Assembly: GCF_000716715.1 (NCBI RefSeq)
Contig: NZ_JNYJ01000030.1
Location: 124,001 to 188,000 of the forward strand
Reading direction: 5' to 3'
From: Dactylosporangium aurantiacum
Lineage (GTDB): Bacteria; Actinomycetota; Actinomycetes; Mycobacteriales; Micromonosporaceae
Length of the DNA stretch: 64,000 nucleotides
Under the pieces are notes generated by a model, which was given only the letters and a program-made list of their open reading frames with translations, did no database searches and was not told the origin of the DNA. Shown piece after piece: positions 34,282 through 44,253 of this stretch. The position numbers and the translations under genes are program-made. Position 1 is the first letter of the stretch, and every line of letters starts with the position of its first letter.

Positions 34282-35372
34282 CCACCCACCACTCGACCGA
34301 CGTCGAGTTCGACGCCAGCGACGCGGCGCTGACCCGGTTCGACCTGGTCAAGGAAGGCGCCCGCCGCGACGGCGTGCAGATCGTGCACTACGCGCCGCGG
34401 TTCCCGGTGCCGGGCACCCGCGCGGAGCGCCGCATCGAGCGCCTCCTGGCGTTCCTGTTCCTGCTCACCGGCCTGATGTCGACCGCGTTCGTGGTGGCCT
34501 ACATCGCCTGGCCGTGGAAGTACGGCGAGGGCGACTCGACCTACCGTTCGCTGTACCCGTTCTACACGCCGGTCCTCGGCGCGACCCTCGGCCTGGCCCT
34601 GTTCACCCTCGGCCTGGGCATCGTGGTGTGGAGCAAGAAGCTCCTGCCCGAGGAGGTCTCGATCCAGGAGCGGCACGACGGCCCGTCCGACAGCACCGAG
34701 CAGGTGCTGACCGCGGCGACCATCCTGAACATGGGCGACGAGCTCGGCCTCAAGCGCCGCCGCTTCGTCGGCCTGGCGTTCCTGGCCGGTGCCGCGCCGC
34801 TCGGTGCCGTCGCCGGTGCCCTGCTCGTCGGCTCGCTGATCAAGGCGCCGACCCAGGACGGCGAGAACGTCTTCTTCACCACCGGCTGGGACCCCAAGCA
34901 CAACGACGGCAAGCCGGTCCGCCTCACGCACGAGGACGGCACCCCGATCCGCCCCGCCGACGTCAGCGTCGGCGGCCAGATCACCGTCTTCCCCGGCATC
35001 CCGCACGGCGCCACCAACAAGTGGGCCGACTCGCCGACGCTGCTGATCCACCTCCGCGAGGAGGACGCCGAGGCGACCCTGAAGAACGCCAAAGAGGTCA
35101 ACAAGGGCTCGCAGTGGCAGAACTTCGTGGCCTACTCGAAGATCTGCACGCACGCCGGCTGCCCGGCGAGCCTCTACGAGCAGCAGACCAACCGCCTGCT
35201 GTGCCCCTGCCACCAGTCGCAGTTCCAGATCACGGACAACGCGCGGCCCGTCTTCGGTCCGGCCAGCCGCGCCTTGCCGCAACTGCCGATTACGGTGGAC
35301 GATGAGGGGTACTTCATCGCGACGCAGGACTACAAGATTCCGGTCGGACCGGCCTTCTGGGAGCGGCCATGA
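34278..35372 (+). CDS. qcrA: Cytochrome bc1 complex Rieske iron-sulfur subunit
   Basis: A 364-residue Rieske protein. The long actinobacterial N-terminal region has three hydrophobic segments (about 60-80, 95-115 and 165-185). The 2Fe-2S site is CTHAGC (Cys290, His292, Cys295) plus CPCHQSQF (Cys309, Cys311, His312). It moves electrons from menaquinol to the QcrC hemes. The ATG at 34278 overlaps the qcrC stop, and its own stop overlaps the qcrB ATG, giving a tightly coupled qcrCAB unit. Confidence 0.94.
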   Translation: MTTHHSTDVEFDASDAALTRFDLVKEGARRDGVQIVHYAPRFPVPGTRAERRIERLLAFLFLLTGLMSTAFVVAYIAWPWKYGEGDSTYRSLYPFYTPVLGATLGLALFTLGLGIVVWSKKLLPEEVSIQERHDGPSDSTEQVLTAATILNMGDELGLKRRRFVGLAFLAGAAPLGAVAGALLVGSLIKAPTQDGENVFFTTGWDPKHNDGKPVRLTHEDGTPIRPADVSVGGQITVFPGIPHGATNKWADSPTLLIHLREEDAEATLKNAKEVNKGSQWQNFVAYSKICTHAGCPASLYEQQTNRLLCPCHQSQFQITDNARPVFGPASRALPQLPITVDDEGYFIATQDYKIPVGPAFWERP

Positions 35373-37012
35373 AACGGCGCAAGATCGACGTCCGGGCACT
35401 CCCGGCCAATTCCGCCAGGGCACTCGACGAGCGGTTCCAGGCGGCCACCCCGCTGCGGCGGCTGCTGAACAAGGTCTTCCCCGACCACTGGTCGTTCCTG
35501 CTGGGGGAGATCGCGCTCTACTCGTTCGTCGTGCTGATCCTCAGCGGCATCTTCCTGGCGCTGTTCTTCGACCCGTCGCTGCGTGAGGTCGTGTACGACG
35601 GCAGCTACGCGCCGCTGCGCGGCGTGGAGATGTCGCAGGCGTACAACACGGCGCTGCACCTGTCGTTCGACGTGCGCGGCGGCCTCTTCATGCGCCAGAT
35701 GCACCACTGGGCGGCGCTGCTGTTCATGGCCGCGATCGTGGTGCACATGTTCCGCGTGTTCTTCACCGGCGCGTTCCGCAAGCCGCGCGAGGCCAACTGG
35801 ATCGTCGGCGTCCTGCTGTTCTGGATGGGCTTCCTCGAGGGCTTCGGCGGTTACTCGCTGCCCGACGACGCGCTGTCCGGCACGGGTCTTCGCATCGCCA
35901 GCGCGATCATGCTGTCGATCCCCGTCGTGGGCACCTGGGTGACCACGTCGCTGTTCGGCGGCGAGTTCCCCGGCGAGGTCATCCTCGACCGCCTGTACAT
36001 CGTCCACGTGCTGCTCGTCCCGGGTGCGCTGCTCGCGCTCATCAGCGTCCACATGGGCCTGCTGGTGAAGCAGAAGCACACCCAGTGGCCCGGCCCCGGC
36101 CGGACCAACGAGAACGTGGTCGGCGTGCGCATGTTCCCCGGCTTCGCGGCCAAGGCCGGCGGCTTCTTCATGATCGTGTTCGCGATGATCGCCGCGCTCG
36201 CCGGTCTCTTCCAGATCAACCCGATCTGGCTGTTCGGCCCGTACAAGGCGGCGGTCGTGTCGGCGGCGAGCCAGCCCGACTGGTACGTCATGTTCCTCGA
36301 CGGCTCGACCCGTCTCTTCCCGGCCTGGGAGATCCGCTTCGACTTCTTCTACGGTGCCGGGTACACCATCCCGCCGATCTTCTGGCCGACGGTGGTGCTA
36401 CCAGGCATCCTGACGATGTTGCCGATCTTCTACCCGTTCATCGAGGCGCGGTTCTCCAAGGACAAGGCGGTGCACAACCTGCTGCAGCGCCCCCGCGACA
36501 ACCCGCTGCGCACCGCGCTCGGCGCCATGGCCATCGCGTTCTACGTGGTCCTGCTGATCTCCGGTGGCAACGACGTCCTCGCCGACAAGTTCCACATCAG
36601 CCTCAACGCGATGACCTGGGCCGGCCGCATCGGTCTGCTCATCGTGCCGCCGCTGGCCTACTACGTGGCGTACCGCATCGCGCTCGGCCTGCAGCAGCAC
36701 GACCGCGAGGTCCTCGCCCACGGCGTGGAGACCGGCATCATCCGCCGCCTCCCCGACGGCAGGTTCGTCGAGATCCACCAGCCGCTGCCCACCGCCGCCG
36801 GCAACGGCCACGCGGGCAACGGCCACGAGGGTGACGGCCACCACGGCCTCGACTACGCCGGCTGGGTCGTGCCGAAGAAGATGAACCGCCTCGGCGCGCT
36901 CGCTCCGACGGTCAAGGGCTTCTTCTACCCGATCGAGAAGGCCGGCCCCGCGCCGAAGCCACGCCAGCTCGAAGAGGACCGTGACCGCGAAGAGATCACC
37001 AGCGGCCACTGA
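35369..37012 (+). CDS. qcrB: Cytochrome bc1 complex cytochrome b subunit
   Basis: A 547-residue cytochrome b with at least eight transmembrane helices. Heme-b histidines lie in [18 protein letters not shown] and in later helices ([20 protein letters not shown]), and the Qo-site region includes NPIWLFGPY. The C-terminal ~150 residues are a longer extension with low-complexity [13 protein letters not shown]. Its start overlaps the qcrA stop (ATGA). A hairpin follows. In relatives this subunit is the target of Q203-type inhibitors (from memory). Confidence 0.93.
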   Translation: MKRRKIDVRALPANSARALDERFQAATPLRRLLNKVFPDHWSFLLGEIALYSFVVLILSGIFLALFFDPSLREVVYDGSYAPLRGVEMSQAYNTALHLSFDVRGGLFMRQMHHWAALLFMAAIVVHMFRVFFTGAFRKPREANWIVGVLLFWMGFLEGFGGYSLPDDALSGTGLRIASAIMLSIPVVGTWVTTSLFGGEFPGEVILDRLYIVHVLLVPGALLALISVHMGLLVKQKHTQWPGPGRTNENVVGVRMFPGFAAKAGGFFMIVFAMIAALAGLFQINPIWLFGPYKAAVVSAASQPDWYVMFLDGSTRLFPAWEIRFDFFYGAGYTIPPIFWPTVVLPGILTMLPIFYPFIEARFSKDKAVHNLLQRPRDNPLRTALGAMAIAFYVVLLISGGNDVLADKFHISLNAMTWAGRIGLLIVPPLAYYVAYRIALGLQQHDREVLAHGVETGIIRRLPDGRFVEIHQPLPTAAGNGHAGNGHEGDGHHGLDYAGWVVPKKMNRLGALAPTVKGFFYPIEKAGPAPKPRQLEEDRDREEITSGH

Positions 37013-37025
37013 CCCCAGCACCACG

Positions 37026-37075
37026 GCGACGCCCTCAGCCCTGCACCACGCAGCGCTGGGGGCGTCGCTGGTTTT
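37026..37075 (+). terminator. Terminator after qcrB
   Basis: 14-bp stem (GCGACGCCCTCAGC and its complement, one G-T wobble) with a ~15-nt loop, followed by TGGTTTT, 14 nt after the qcrB stop. Confidence 0.75.
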
Positions 37076-37158
37076 CCGCTGGTTTCGCTGTGCGCTGGTT
37101 CGCCGTTGGCTGATCCGCTGAGGGCGAACCGGGCTGGGCGCCGCCGCCCGCACGGGCC

Positions 37159-37164
37159 TACGGT
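37159..37164 (+). promoter_or_regulatory. -10 box of the MBL-fold hydrolase gene
   Basis: TACGGT, 6 nt before the ATG; no ribosome-binding site. Fits leaderless transcription. Confidence 0.5.
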
Positions 37165-37170
37165 GCTCGG

Positions 37171-37899
37171 ATGGACCTGGTCGAGGTGCTGCCCAGCCGC
37201 CTGTACCTGCTCGCGTCGCCGGTCGGGCACGCGTACCTGTGGTGCGGCCCCGACGGGCTGACCCTGGTCGACACCGGCATGCCCGGGTCGGGACCCCGCA
37301 TCGCCGAGGCCGTCGAGACCCTCGGGTTCCGGCGGCAGGACCTGCGCCGGGTGCTGCTGACCCACGCACACGTCGACCACGTCGGATCGGCCGCCGAGGT
37401 CGCCGCCTGGGGCGACGTGCTCATTGCCGCGCACCGCGACGAGGCCCCGGTCGTCAGGGGCGAGGCGGCCGGCCCACCGCCGGTCCTGTCCGGCTGGGAG
37501 CGGCAACTGTACGACCAGATCCACGCCACCATGCCGACCGACCCACCGGCGCCGGCACGGGTCGACCTGGAACTGCGCCACGGCGACGTGATCGATCTCG
37601 GCGGCGGCGTGGAGGCGGTCGCCGTGGCCGTGCCGGGCCACACCCCGGGCAGTGTCGCGTTCCACCTGCCGGCGGAGCGGATCCTGTTCACCGGCGACAC
37701 GATCGCCCGCGCCCCCGACGGCACCGTCATGTTGGGCGTGTTCAACGCCGACCCGGCCCAGGCGGTCGCCTCGATGTGCCACCAGGCCGCGCTGCGACCG
37801 GAGATCGCCTGCTTCGGCCACGGCGACCCGCTCACCGAGGACACCGCCACCCGCCTGACCGAGGCCGCCGGTCGCCTGACGGAGCCGCCGGTCGCCTGA
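37171..37899 (+). CDS. MBL-fold metallohydrolase
   Basis: A 242-residue metallo-beta-lactamase-fold protein. Metal-binding motifs are LVDTGMPGS, LLTHAHVDHVG (HxHxDH), VPGHTPGS, FTGDTIA and FGHGDP near the end, in standard order. The substrate class cannot be told from these. The last codons merge into a 20-21-nt tandem repeat that continues past the stop codon, so the C-terminus (REAAGRLTEPPVA-like) is repeat-derived. It is likely leaderless. Confidence 0.88.
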   Translation: MDLVEVLPSRLYLLASPVGHAYLWCGPDGLTLVDTGMPGSGPRIAEAVETLGFRRQDLRRVLLTHAHVDHVGSAAEVAAWGDVLIAAHRDEAPVVRGEAAGPPPVLSGWERQLYDQIHATMPTDPPAPARVDLELRHGDVIDLGGGVEAVAVAVPGHTPGSVAFHLPAERILFTGDTIARAPDGTVMLGVFNADPAQAVASMCHQAALRPEIACFGHGDPLTEDTATRLTEAAGRLTEPPVA

Positions 37900-38036
37900 C
37901 CGAGGCCGCCGGTCGCCTGACGGAGCCGCCGGTCGCCTGACGGAGCCGCCGGTCGCCTGACGGAGCCGCCGGTCGCCTGACGGAGCCGCTGGCCGCCTGA
38001 CGGAGCCGCTGGTCTGACCGAGCCGCCGGCCGCCTG
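37852..38036 (+). repeat. 20/21-nt tandem repeat spanning the MBL gene 3' end
   Basis: Eight or nine copies of a unit close to CGGAGCCGCCGGTCGCCTGA, some one base longer (CCGAGGCCGCCGGTCGCCTGA). The first copies are coding, and the TGA of one copy is the gene's stop codon; the rest are non-coding. Confidence 0.9.
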
Positions 38037-38507
38037 ACCGGGGCGGCAGACCAGCTCACGAAGCCGGGCAGACCAGCTCACGGTGCGGGCGGATCAGGCC
38101 ACGGAGCCGCCTCATCCGGCCTGCCAAACGCCGAAGTCCGCCTGACCGAGACCTGCGGCGCGCCGACTGTGGCCGGGGACGCGGCCTGACGCAAACCGCC
38201 AGATCGCCAGGCCAGCCGTGATCAGCGTGGCGTGGCGATCAGCATGGTGTGGCGATCAGCGAGGGGTCGTGATCACTGCGGCTTCGCGATCAGCGTGGTG
38301 GCGTGATCAGCATGGCGTGGCGATCAGCGTGGTGCCGTGATCAGTGCGGCTTCGCGATCAGCGTGGTGCCGTGATCAGTGCGGCTTCGCGATCAGCGTGG
38401 TGCCGTGATCAAGCAGGCTGGCCGACCGCCCGGCGGAAGCGCACCCGACCAGGCGGCCGACATGCCGCCGCGCCGCCCGTACACCACGACGGACCGACGA
38501 AGCGGCG
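37900..38507. other. Gene-free repeat-rich spacer between MBL and alpha/beta hydrolase genes
   Basis: About 600 nt between convergent genes. It holds the 20/21-nt repeat and, further on, the GATCAGCGTGG repeat listed separately. I see no gene, tRNA or clear terminator. The bases from about 38040 to 38215 have no repeat I can define. Confidence 0.7.
38218..38412 (+). repeat. Direct repeats around GATCAGCGTGG, 34-nt period at the 3' end
   Basis: About twelve GATCA-containing units in 195 nt. The last part has a clean 34-nt period (GATCAGCGTGGTGCCGTGAT then CAGTGCGGCTTCGC), repeated about three times; earlier copies are shuffled and degenerate. Confidence 0.88.
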
Positions 38508-39341
38508 TCAGATCGTGGCGGCCCAGTCGGCCACGCGGGTGGCCAGGGGCGTGCCGTGCCGCGCCCAGGTGAAGTGGTCGATCGGCGCGCCGGCCTCCGC
38601 GGCCGAATAGTGCTGGCGCACCACCTGGGCCGAGGACAGCTTCGCCGTCAGGTGGTCGACGGTCGGGGCCGGTGTGTACTGGTCGGCCTCCATGTCCACG
38701 GCGAGCACCGGCAGCCGCACGCCCGGCAGGGCGGCCTCCACGTCGACGCCGCCGAGGGAGGGGTACCGGCCGGTGCGGGCGGTGTGCGCCCAGCCGCTGA
38801 TCACGGCGCGGGACTGGCGGCCGCCGAAACCCCAGCCGGGCCAGACGCCGAGCAGGGTCGAGGCGGCGGCGAGGGTCTGGGTGAACGCCAGGGTGCCGGG
38901 CGCCATGCGGCCCGGGTAGCGGCGCCAGTACGGCAGGCCGACCGCGAGCAGGGCCAGCCCGTCGACGCCGGGGTCCAGGCCGGCGGCGTGCCGGGTGGCG
39001 AGGTGCAGCGCGCAGACCTGGCCGCCGAGGGAGTGCCCGACGAGCAGGGTGCGGCGGCCGGCGCGGCGGGGCTTGAGGTGGTCCAGGACGGCCTCGACGT
39101 CGGTGGTGAGCTCGGCGAGCCCGTACCGGGAGGCCCGCGACGGCCGGGGCGTGCTGTCGCCGGTGCCGCGCAGGTCGGCGACCACGACCTCCATCCCGGT
39201 GGCGACGAGCGCGGCGGCGAAGTGCCGGTAGTAGCGGGCCGGGACGCCCATCGCGGGCCACAGCACGGCGAGGGTCGCGGCGTCGCCGGCCGGGTGCGGG
39301 TGCAGCGCGAGCCGATCGGTACCCCGGTCCAGGAACTCCAT
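38508..39341 (-). CDS. Alpha/beta-hydrolase (serine aminopeptidase S33-like)
   Basis: A 277-residue alpha/beta-hydrolase. The nucleophile elbow is GHSLGG (Ser near residue 103), the oxyanion region follows LWPAMGVPARYY, and DHFTWARHG near the C-terminus supplies the catalytic His. It resembles lysophospholipase/monoglyceride lipase-type proteins, though no substrate can be assigned. It has no signal peptide, so it is probably cytosolic. A TACCCT box 8 nt upstream of the ATG fits a leaderless promoter, divergent from the S9 peptidase. Confidence 0.83.
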   Translation of the reverse strand: MEFLDRGTDRLALHPHPAGDAATLAVLWPAMGVPARYYRHFAAALVATGMEVVVADLRGTGDSTPRPSRASRYGLAELTTDVEAVLDHLKPRRAGRRTLLVGHSLGGQVCALHLATRHAAGLDPGVDGLALLAVGLPYWRRYPGRMAPGTLAFTQTLAAASTLLGVWPGWGFGGRQSRAVISGWAHTARTGRYPSLGGVDVEAALPGVRLPVLAVDMEADQYTPAPTVDHLTAKLSSAQVVRQHYSAAEAGAPIDHFTWARHGTPLATRVADWAATI

Positions 39342-39349
39342 GGATTCGT

Positions 39350-39355
39350 AGGGTA
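39350..39355 (-). promoter_or_regulatory. -10 box of the alpha/beta-hydrolase gene
   Basis: TACCCT on the minus strand, 8 nt from the ATG; no ribosome-binding site. Confidence 0.42.
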
Positions 39356-39396
39356 GAGGTAGGAGGTTACCCGTGAGTAAGAAGTGTGACCCAGGC

Positions 39397-39402
39397 TACT
39401 GT
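39397..39402 (+). promoter_or_regulatory. -10 box of the S9 peptidase gene
   Basis: TACTGT, 7 nt before the GTG at 39410. This is the main argument for that start over the GTG at 39386. Confidence 0.45.
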
Positions 39403-39409
39403 GCGGGAC

Positions 39410-41347
39410 GTGAAGCCAATCGATCTGTCCCAAATGCGCCTACCCGGCGCGCCGACGGTCAGCCCTGACGGCACGATCGCCGTCGTGGCGGTGACCAGGC
39501 TCGAGTTCGCCGCTGACTCGTACACCTCGCAGCTCTGGCTCGTGCGGACCGACGGGAGCGCCGCGCCGGTCCAGCTGACCCACGGCTGGCACGACAGCGC
39601 CCCGCGGATCTCGCCGGACGGGCGGTGGCTGGCGTTCCTGCGGGCGACGAAGGCGGCGGGCAGCCGGGCCGGCGGCGCCAAGGCGGAGCACGACGGCGCG
39701 CCGCAACTGTGCGTCCTGCCGCTCGGCGGTGGCGAGCCGCGCCGCCTCACCGACCTGCCGCTGGGCGCCGGCACGCCGGCCTGGGCACCGGACAGCTCCC
39801 GGTTGGCGTTCTCCGCGCGGGTACCGCAGGACGGCCGCTACGGCACCGGCAAGACCGAGGACGGCGAGACGATCGGCCCGGACGGCGAGCCGCCGCGGCG
39901 GATCACCCGGTACTTCTACCGCGTGGACGGCCTCGGGTTCCTGCTGGACCGGCCGGCGCACCTCTACGTGACCGACCTCGACGGCACGCTGACCCGGCTC
40001 ACCGACGGCGAGCGCAGCCACGGCGACCCGGAGTGGAGCCCCGACGGGCAGACCCTCGCGTTCGTCTCCGAGCGGCACGACACGTGGGGTGACGACTTCG
40101 CCTCCGACGTGTGCGTCATGCCGGCCGGCGGCGGCGAGGTCCGGGCGCTGACCGACACGACGTACAGCATGGGCCTGTGCCGGTGGGCGCCGGACGGCCG
40201 GTCGGTGCTGTTCACCGCCAACCTCGCCGGCGAGGGCCGGGTCGACCCGATCATGCGCAACGAGTCGCTGTGGTCGGTGCCGATCGAGGGCGGGCCGGCC
40301 CGGCAGCTGCTCGACCCGGAGGCGTACACCCTGGCCGCACCCGGCGGCGACGTGGCGGGCACCGAGCGCGGCGTGCTGTTCACCAACGAGCACCGCGGCG
40401 CGGTACAGCTGCTCAGGGTGCCGTACGACGGCGGTACCCCCGAGATCCTCATCGACGGGGAGCGGCAGGTGGCCGGGTTCGCCGCCGCGGGCGACACGAT
40501 CGTGGCCACCATCGCCGGCCCGGCCGACTGGGGCGAGGTCTACGCCGGTGACGTCAAGCTCACCGACTTCTCCGCCGGCGTGACCGCGCTGCCGCAGGTC
40601 GAGGTGACCGGCGCGGCGCCGGACGGCTACCCGGTGCACGGGTGGGTGGTCAAGCCCGCGGGCGACGGGCCGCACCCGGTGCTGCTCATGATCCACGGCG
40701 GGCCGTTCGCGCAGTACGGCTGGCGGCTCTTCGACGAGGCGCAGGTGTACGCGGGCGCCGGCTACGCGGTCGTCTACGGCAACCCCCGCGGCTCGTCCGG
40801 CTACGGCGAGGCGCACGGCCGGGCGGTGCGCGGCAACGTCGGCGAGGTCTCCGCCGTCGACCTGCTCGCCCTGCTCGACGCCGCCCTGGCCGACGGCGAC
40901 CTGGACGCCGGCCGGGTCGGGGTCCTCGGCGGCTCGCACGGCGGGTTCATGACGACCTGGCTCGCCGCGATGCACGGCGACCGGTTCAAGGCGGCGATCT
41001 CGGAGCGGGCGGTCAACGCGATCGACAGCTTCCAGGGCAGCTCCGACATCGGCTGGCTGTTCGCGGACTCGCTCTACGGCGCCGACGGCGGGTCGTTCGA
41101 GCAGCAGAGCCCGCTCACGTACGCCGACAAGATCGACATCCCGATGCTCATCATCCACTCGGAGCACGACTGGCGCTGCCCGGTCGAGCAGGCCCAGCGG
41201 CTGTTCGTGGCGCTCAAGCGGCGCGGGACCCCGGTGGAGCTGCTGCTGTTCCCGGGGGAGGGGCACGAGCTGTCCCGTTCGGGGCGCCCGTCGCACCGGG
41301 TCGCCAGGTTCGACGCGATCCTGGAGTGGTTCGGCCGGCACGTCTGA
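39410..41347 (+). CDS. S9-family prolyl oligopeptidase-type peptidase
   Basis: A 645-residue serine peptidase with an N-terminal beta-propeller (TolB/WD-like blades such as RISPDGRWLAFLRA and EWSPDGQTLAFVSERHD) and a C-terminal alpha/beta-hydrolase domain. The catalytic Ser509 is in GGSHGGFMT, Asp in IIHSEHDWRCP and His in GEGHELSRSG. Such enzymes cut short peptides, often N-terminal dipeptides or acyl-amino acids. It has no signal peptide, so it is likely cytosolic. An alternative start at 39386 adds eight residues but has neither a ribosome-binding site nor a suitable -10 box. Confidence 0.9.
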   Translation: MKPIDLSQMRLPGAPTVSPDGTIAVVAVTRLEFAADSYTSQLWLVRTDGSAAPVQLTHGWHDSAPRISPDGRWLAFLRATKAAGSRAGGAKAEHDGAPQLCVLPLGGGEPRRLTDLPLGAGTPAWAPDSSRLAFSARVPQDGRYGTGKTEDGETIGPDGEPPRRITRYFYRVDGLGFLLDRPAHLYVTDLDGTLTRLTDGERSHGDPEWSPDGQTLAFVSERHDTWGDDFASDVCVMPAGGGEVRALTDTTYSMGLCRWAPDGRSVLFTANLAGEGRVDPIMRNESLWSVPIEGGPARQLLDPEAYTLAAPGGDVAGTERGVLFTNEHRGAVQLLRVPYDGGTPEILIDGERQVAGFAAAGDTIVATIAGPADWGEVYAGDVKLTDFSAGVTALPQVEVTGAAPDGYPVHGWVVKPAGDGPHPVLLMIHGGPFAQYGWRLFDEAQVYAGAGYAVVYGNPRGSSGYGEAHGRAVRGNVGEVSAVDLLALLDAALADGDLDAGRVGVLGGSHGGFMTTWLAAMHGDRFKAAISERAVNAIDSFQGSSDIGWLFADSLYGADGGSFEQQSPLTYADKIDIPMLIIHSEHDWRCPVEQAQRLFVALKRRGTPVELLLFPGEGHELSRSGRPSHRVARFDAILEWFGRHV

Positions 41348-41352
41348 GGGAG

Positions 41353-41378
41353 GTGGGGAGGGCCCGGGCCCTCCCCAC
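41353..41378. terminator. Perfect palindromic bidirectional terminator
   Basis: 26-nt perfect palindrome (GTGGGGAGGGCCC and its complement, no loop bases) between the stops of the S9 peptidase and asd. Confidence 0.75.
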
Positions 41379-41384
41379 ACCCGC

Positions 41385-42572
<1,188 letters not shown>

Positions 42573-42860
42573 TCAGTCGGTGTCGGGCAGGCCGATCGCG
42601 AACGCCTCTTCCAGGTCGTGCTGCGAGTAGGCGCGGAACGCGATGTGCGTGTCGGTGTCGACCACGCCGGGCACCTTCGAGATGCCGGCCGCGATGACCT
42701 CGGCGATCTCCTCGTACTGCCGGACGCGGACCATCGCGATCAGGTCGACGTTGCCGGCGACGGAGTAGACCTCGCTGACACCGGGGAGGTTGGCGATGCT
42801 CTCGGCCACCTCGGGGATCGAGTCGGTCGCGCAGTCGATGAGGACGATCGCGGTGATCAC
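42573..42860 (-). CDS. Lrp/AsnC ligand-binding (RAM) domain protein
   Basis: A 95-residue protein consisting only of the Lrp/AsnC effector-binding RAM domain, with the family pattern NVDLIAMVRVRQYEEIAEVI and GVVDTDTHIAFRAY; there is no DNA-binding helix-turn-helix. Such stand-alone domains may sense amino acids and modulate other Lrp proteins. The GTG at 42860 follows an AAGGAG site at a good distance, excluding the longer frame. It lies downstream of the nucleotidyltransferase gene on the same strand. Confidence 0.87.
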   Translation of the reverse strand: MITAIVLIDCATDSIPEVAESIANLPGVSEVYSVAGNVDLIAMVRVRQYEEIAEVIAAGISKVPGVVDTDTHIAFRAYSQHDLEEAFAIGLPDTD

Positions 42861-42896
42861 CTGCGGTGCTCCTTCCAGCATGTGGACATCGTCATG

Positions 42897-43724
42897 CTAG
42901 TCGGCGGCGACGGTCAGCTCCCGCCCGACCCGGACGGCGTCGCGCAGCGTCTCGCCCGCGCCGACCTCCCCGCCCGGCCACACCACCGCGCGGGTCACCC
43001 GGCCCGCGACGACGGCACCGGCGCCGATGACCGCCTGCTCCACCTGACCGGTCACCGTCGCGGTCGGGTCGACGAGATTCCGCCGGTGTACGGCGTGCAG
43101 GTTGGCCCGCAGGTAGTCGCGGGGCGTGCCGGTGTCCAGGTAGGTGCCCCGGTACTCGACGATCTCCAGGCGGTCCTCGCGCTCCGCCGGTCGCCACGTG
43201 GTGCGCACCAGGTCCGACGGGACCGGCTCCAGGTGCGCCACCAGGTCCCACGGCAGCAGCGAGAACCCGGCGAAGCGGTGCCGGCCGAACTCCTTCGGCG
43301 GGCCGGGCACGGCGAGCATGCGCACGGTGCTGCCGTCCCAGTCGTCGAGCAGCCCGGCGATGTCGGATCGCGCGCCGGCCTCGTCCGGGGCCAGGTACGC
43401 GTCGGCGTTGCCGACCAGGACGCCCCGGCCGCCGATCCAGTCCTTGAGCAGGGCGAGGCCGCCGGCCGTACCGAACGGGTCGCCCGGCTCGACGGAGAGG
43501 TGGGCGCGGTCACCGACGTGCGCGACGACCTGCTCCGCGAGGTAGCAGGCGTTGACCGCCAGGTCGGCGGGGCCGCTGATGCCGAGCGCCGCGACCCGCG
43601 CCATCGCCCGGTCCAGCAGGGCGACGTTGCCGACCGGGCAGAGCGCCTTCGGCAGGTGCTCGGTCAGGGGACGCAGCCGCCGCCCCTCGCCGGCGGCCAG
43701 GATCACCGCGCAGATCCCGGTCAT
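42897..43724 (-). CDS. Sugar-phosphate nucleotidyltransferase (NTP_transferase family)
   Basis: A 275-residue protein with the nucleotidyltransferase signature ILAAGEGRRLRPLTEHLPKAL at the N-terminus, metal-binding VGNADAYLA, and a short C-terminal left-handed beta-helix-like tail (TATVTGQVEQAVIGAGAVV). It resembles mannose-1-phosphate guanylyltransferase-like proteins, but the sugar and nucleotide are not certain. Its ATG overlaps the NUDIX stop (ATGA), so the two are co-translated. Confidence 0.85.
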   Translation of the reverse strand: MTGICAVILAAGEGRRLRPLTEHLPKALCPVGNVALLDRAMARVAALGISGPADLAVNACYLAEQVVAHVGDRAHLSVEPGDPFGTAGGLALLKDWIGGRGVLVGNADAYLAPDEAGARSDIAGLLDDWDGSTVRMLAVPGPPKEFGRHRFAGFSLLPWDLVAHLEPVPSDLVRTTWRPAEREDRLEIVEYRGTYLDTGTPRDYLRANLHAVHRRNLVDPTATVTGQVEQAVIGAGAVVAGRVTRAVVWPGGEVGAGETLRDAVRVGRELTVAAD

Positions 43725-44236
43725 TTCGTGAGCACCTCGGGGTAGTCCTTGTACGGGCCGATCCCGTAGTGGGCGAGCAGCTGCGACGTCGACACCGTCA
43801 GCGGCGGCAGGGTGTCCAGGCGGTGCCAGGCGGCCTCGAGGACCTCGGCGGCGTCGACCGTCAGCTCGGCGGTCGGCTCGACCTCGGTCTCGAACACCAT
43901 GTCGACCCACTGGCCGCGGGTGTGCACGACGGCGTTGGGGTTCGCCGGGCGGAACCGCTCCGGCGGCAACCTGATCCCGGTCTCCTCGGCGAACTCGCGG
44001 GCCGCCGTCTGCACCGGCCGCTCACCGCGGTCCATCAGCCCCGCCGGCAGCGACCAGCCGGCCCCGGGCGGCTGCCGCAGCAGCAGGATCCGGCTGCCCT
44101 CGGGGTCGCGGGCGAGGATGACCGCGCCGATCGTGTACGTGGGCTGGAACGTCCGCACGATCCGGCGCTTCCAGCGGGCGGGGAGACGGTAGAACGTCCG
44201 GTACGCCACCATGCGCAGTTGTTGTTTCACCGCCAT
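43721..44236 (-). CDS. NUDIX hydrolase
   Basis: A 171-residue NUDIX protein. The Nudix box is GLMDRGERPVQTAAREFAEETGI, matching GX5EX7REUXEEXGU. An N-terminal basic stretch (VKQQLRMVAYRTFYRLPARWKRR) precedes it. It probably hydrolyses a nucleoside diphosphate linked to another group; the substrate is unknown, though linkage to a sugar nucleotidyltransferase suggests a nucleotide-sugar link. A TAGCCT box 6 nt upstream of the ATG fits a leaderless promoter. A TTG two codons earlier is less likely. Confidence 0.87.
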   Translation of the reverse strand: MAVKQQLRMVAYRTFYRLPARWKRRIVRTFQPTYTIGAVILARDPEGSRILLLRQPPGAGWSLPAGLMDRGERPVQTAAREFAEETGIRLPPERFRPANPNAVVHTRGQWVDMVFETEVEPTAELTVDAAEVLEAAWHRLDTLPPLTVSTSQLLAHYGIGPYKDYPEVLTK

Positions 44237-44242
44237 CGGCAA

Positions 44243-44248
44243 AGGCTA
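44243..44248 (-). promoter_or_regulatory. -10 box of the NUDIX gene
   Basis: TAGCCT on the minus strand, 6 nt from the ATG; no ribosome-binding site. It lies in the 17-nt gap between the rel stop and the NUDIX start. Confidence 0.45.
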
Positions 44249-44253
44249 GCGGC

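Noticed and set aside
38218..38412. Possible CRISPR or integron attachment array
   Set aside because: The units are not separated by unique spacers, and there is no cas or integrase gene nearby.
38392..39261. Long frame in the other reading frame of the alpha/beta-hydrolase region
   Set aside because: Arg/His/Pro-rich shadow of the hydrolase gene, which has GHSLGG and a -10 box at its ATG.
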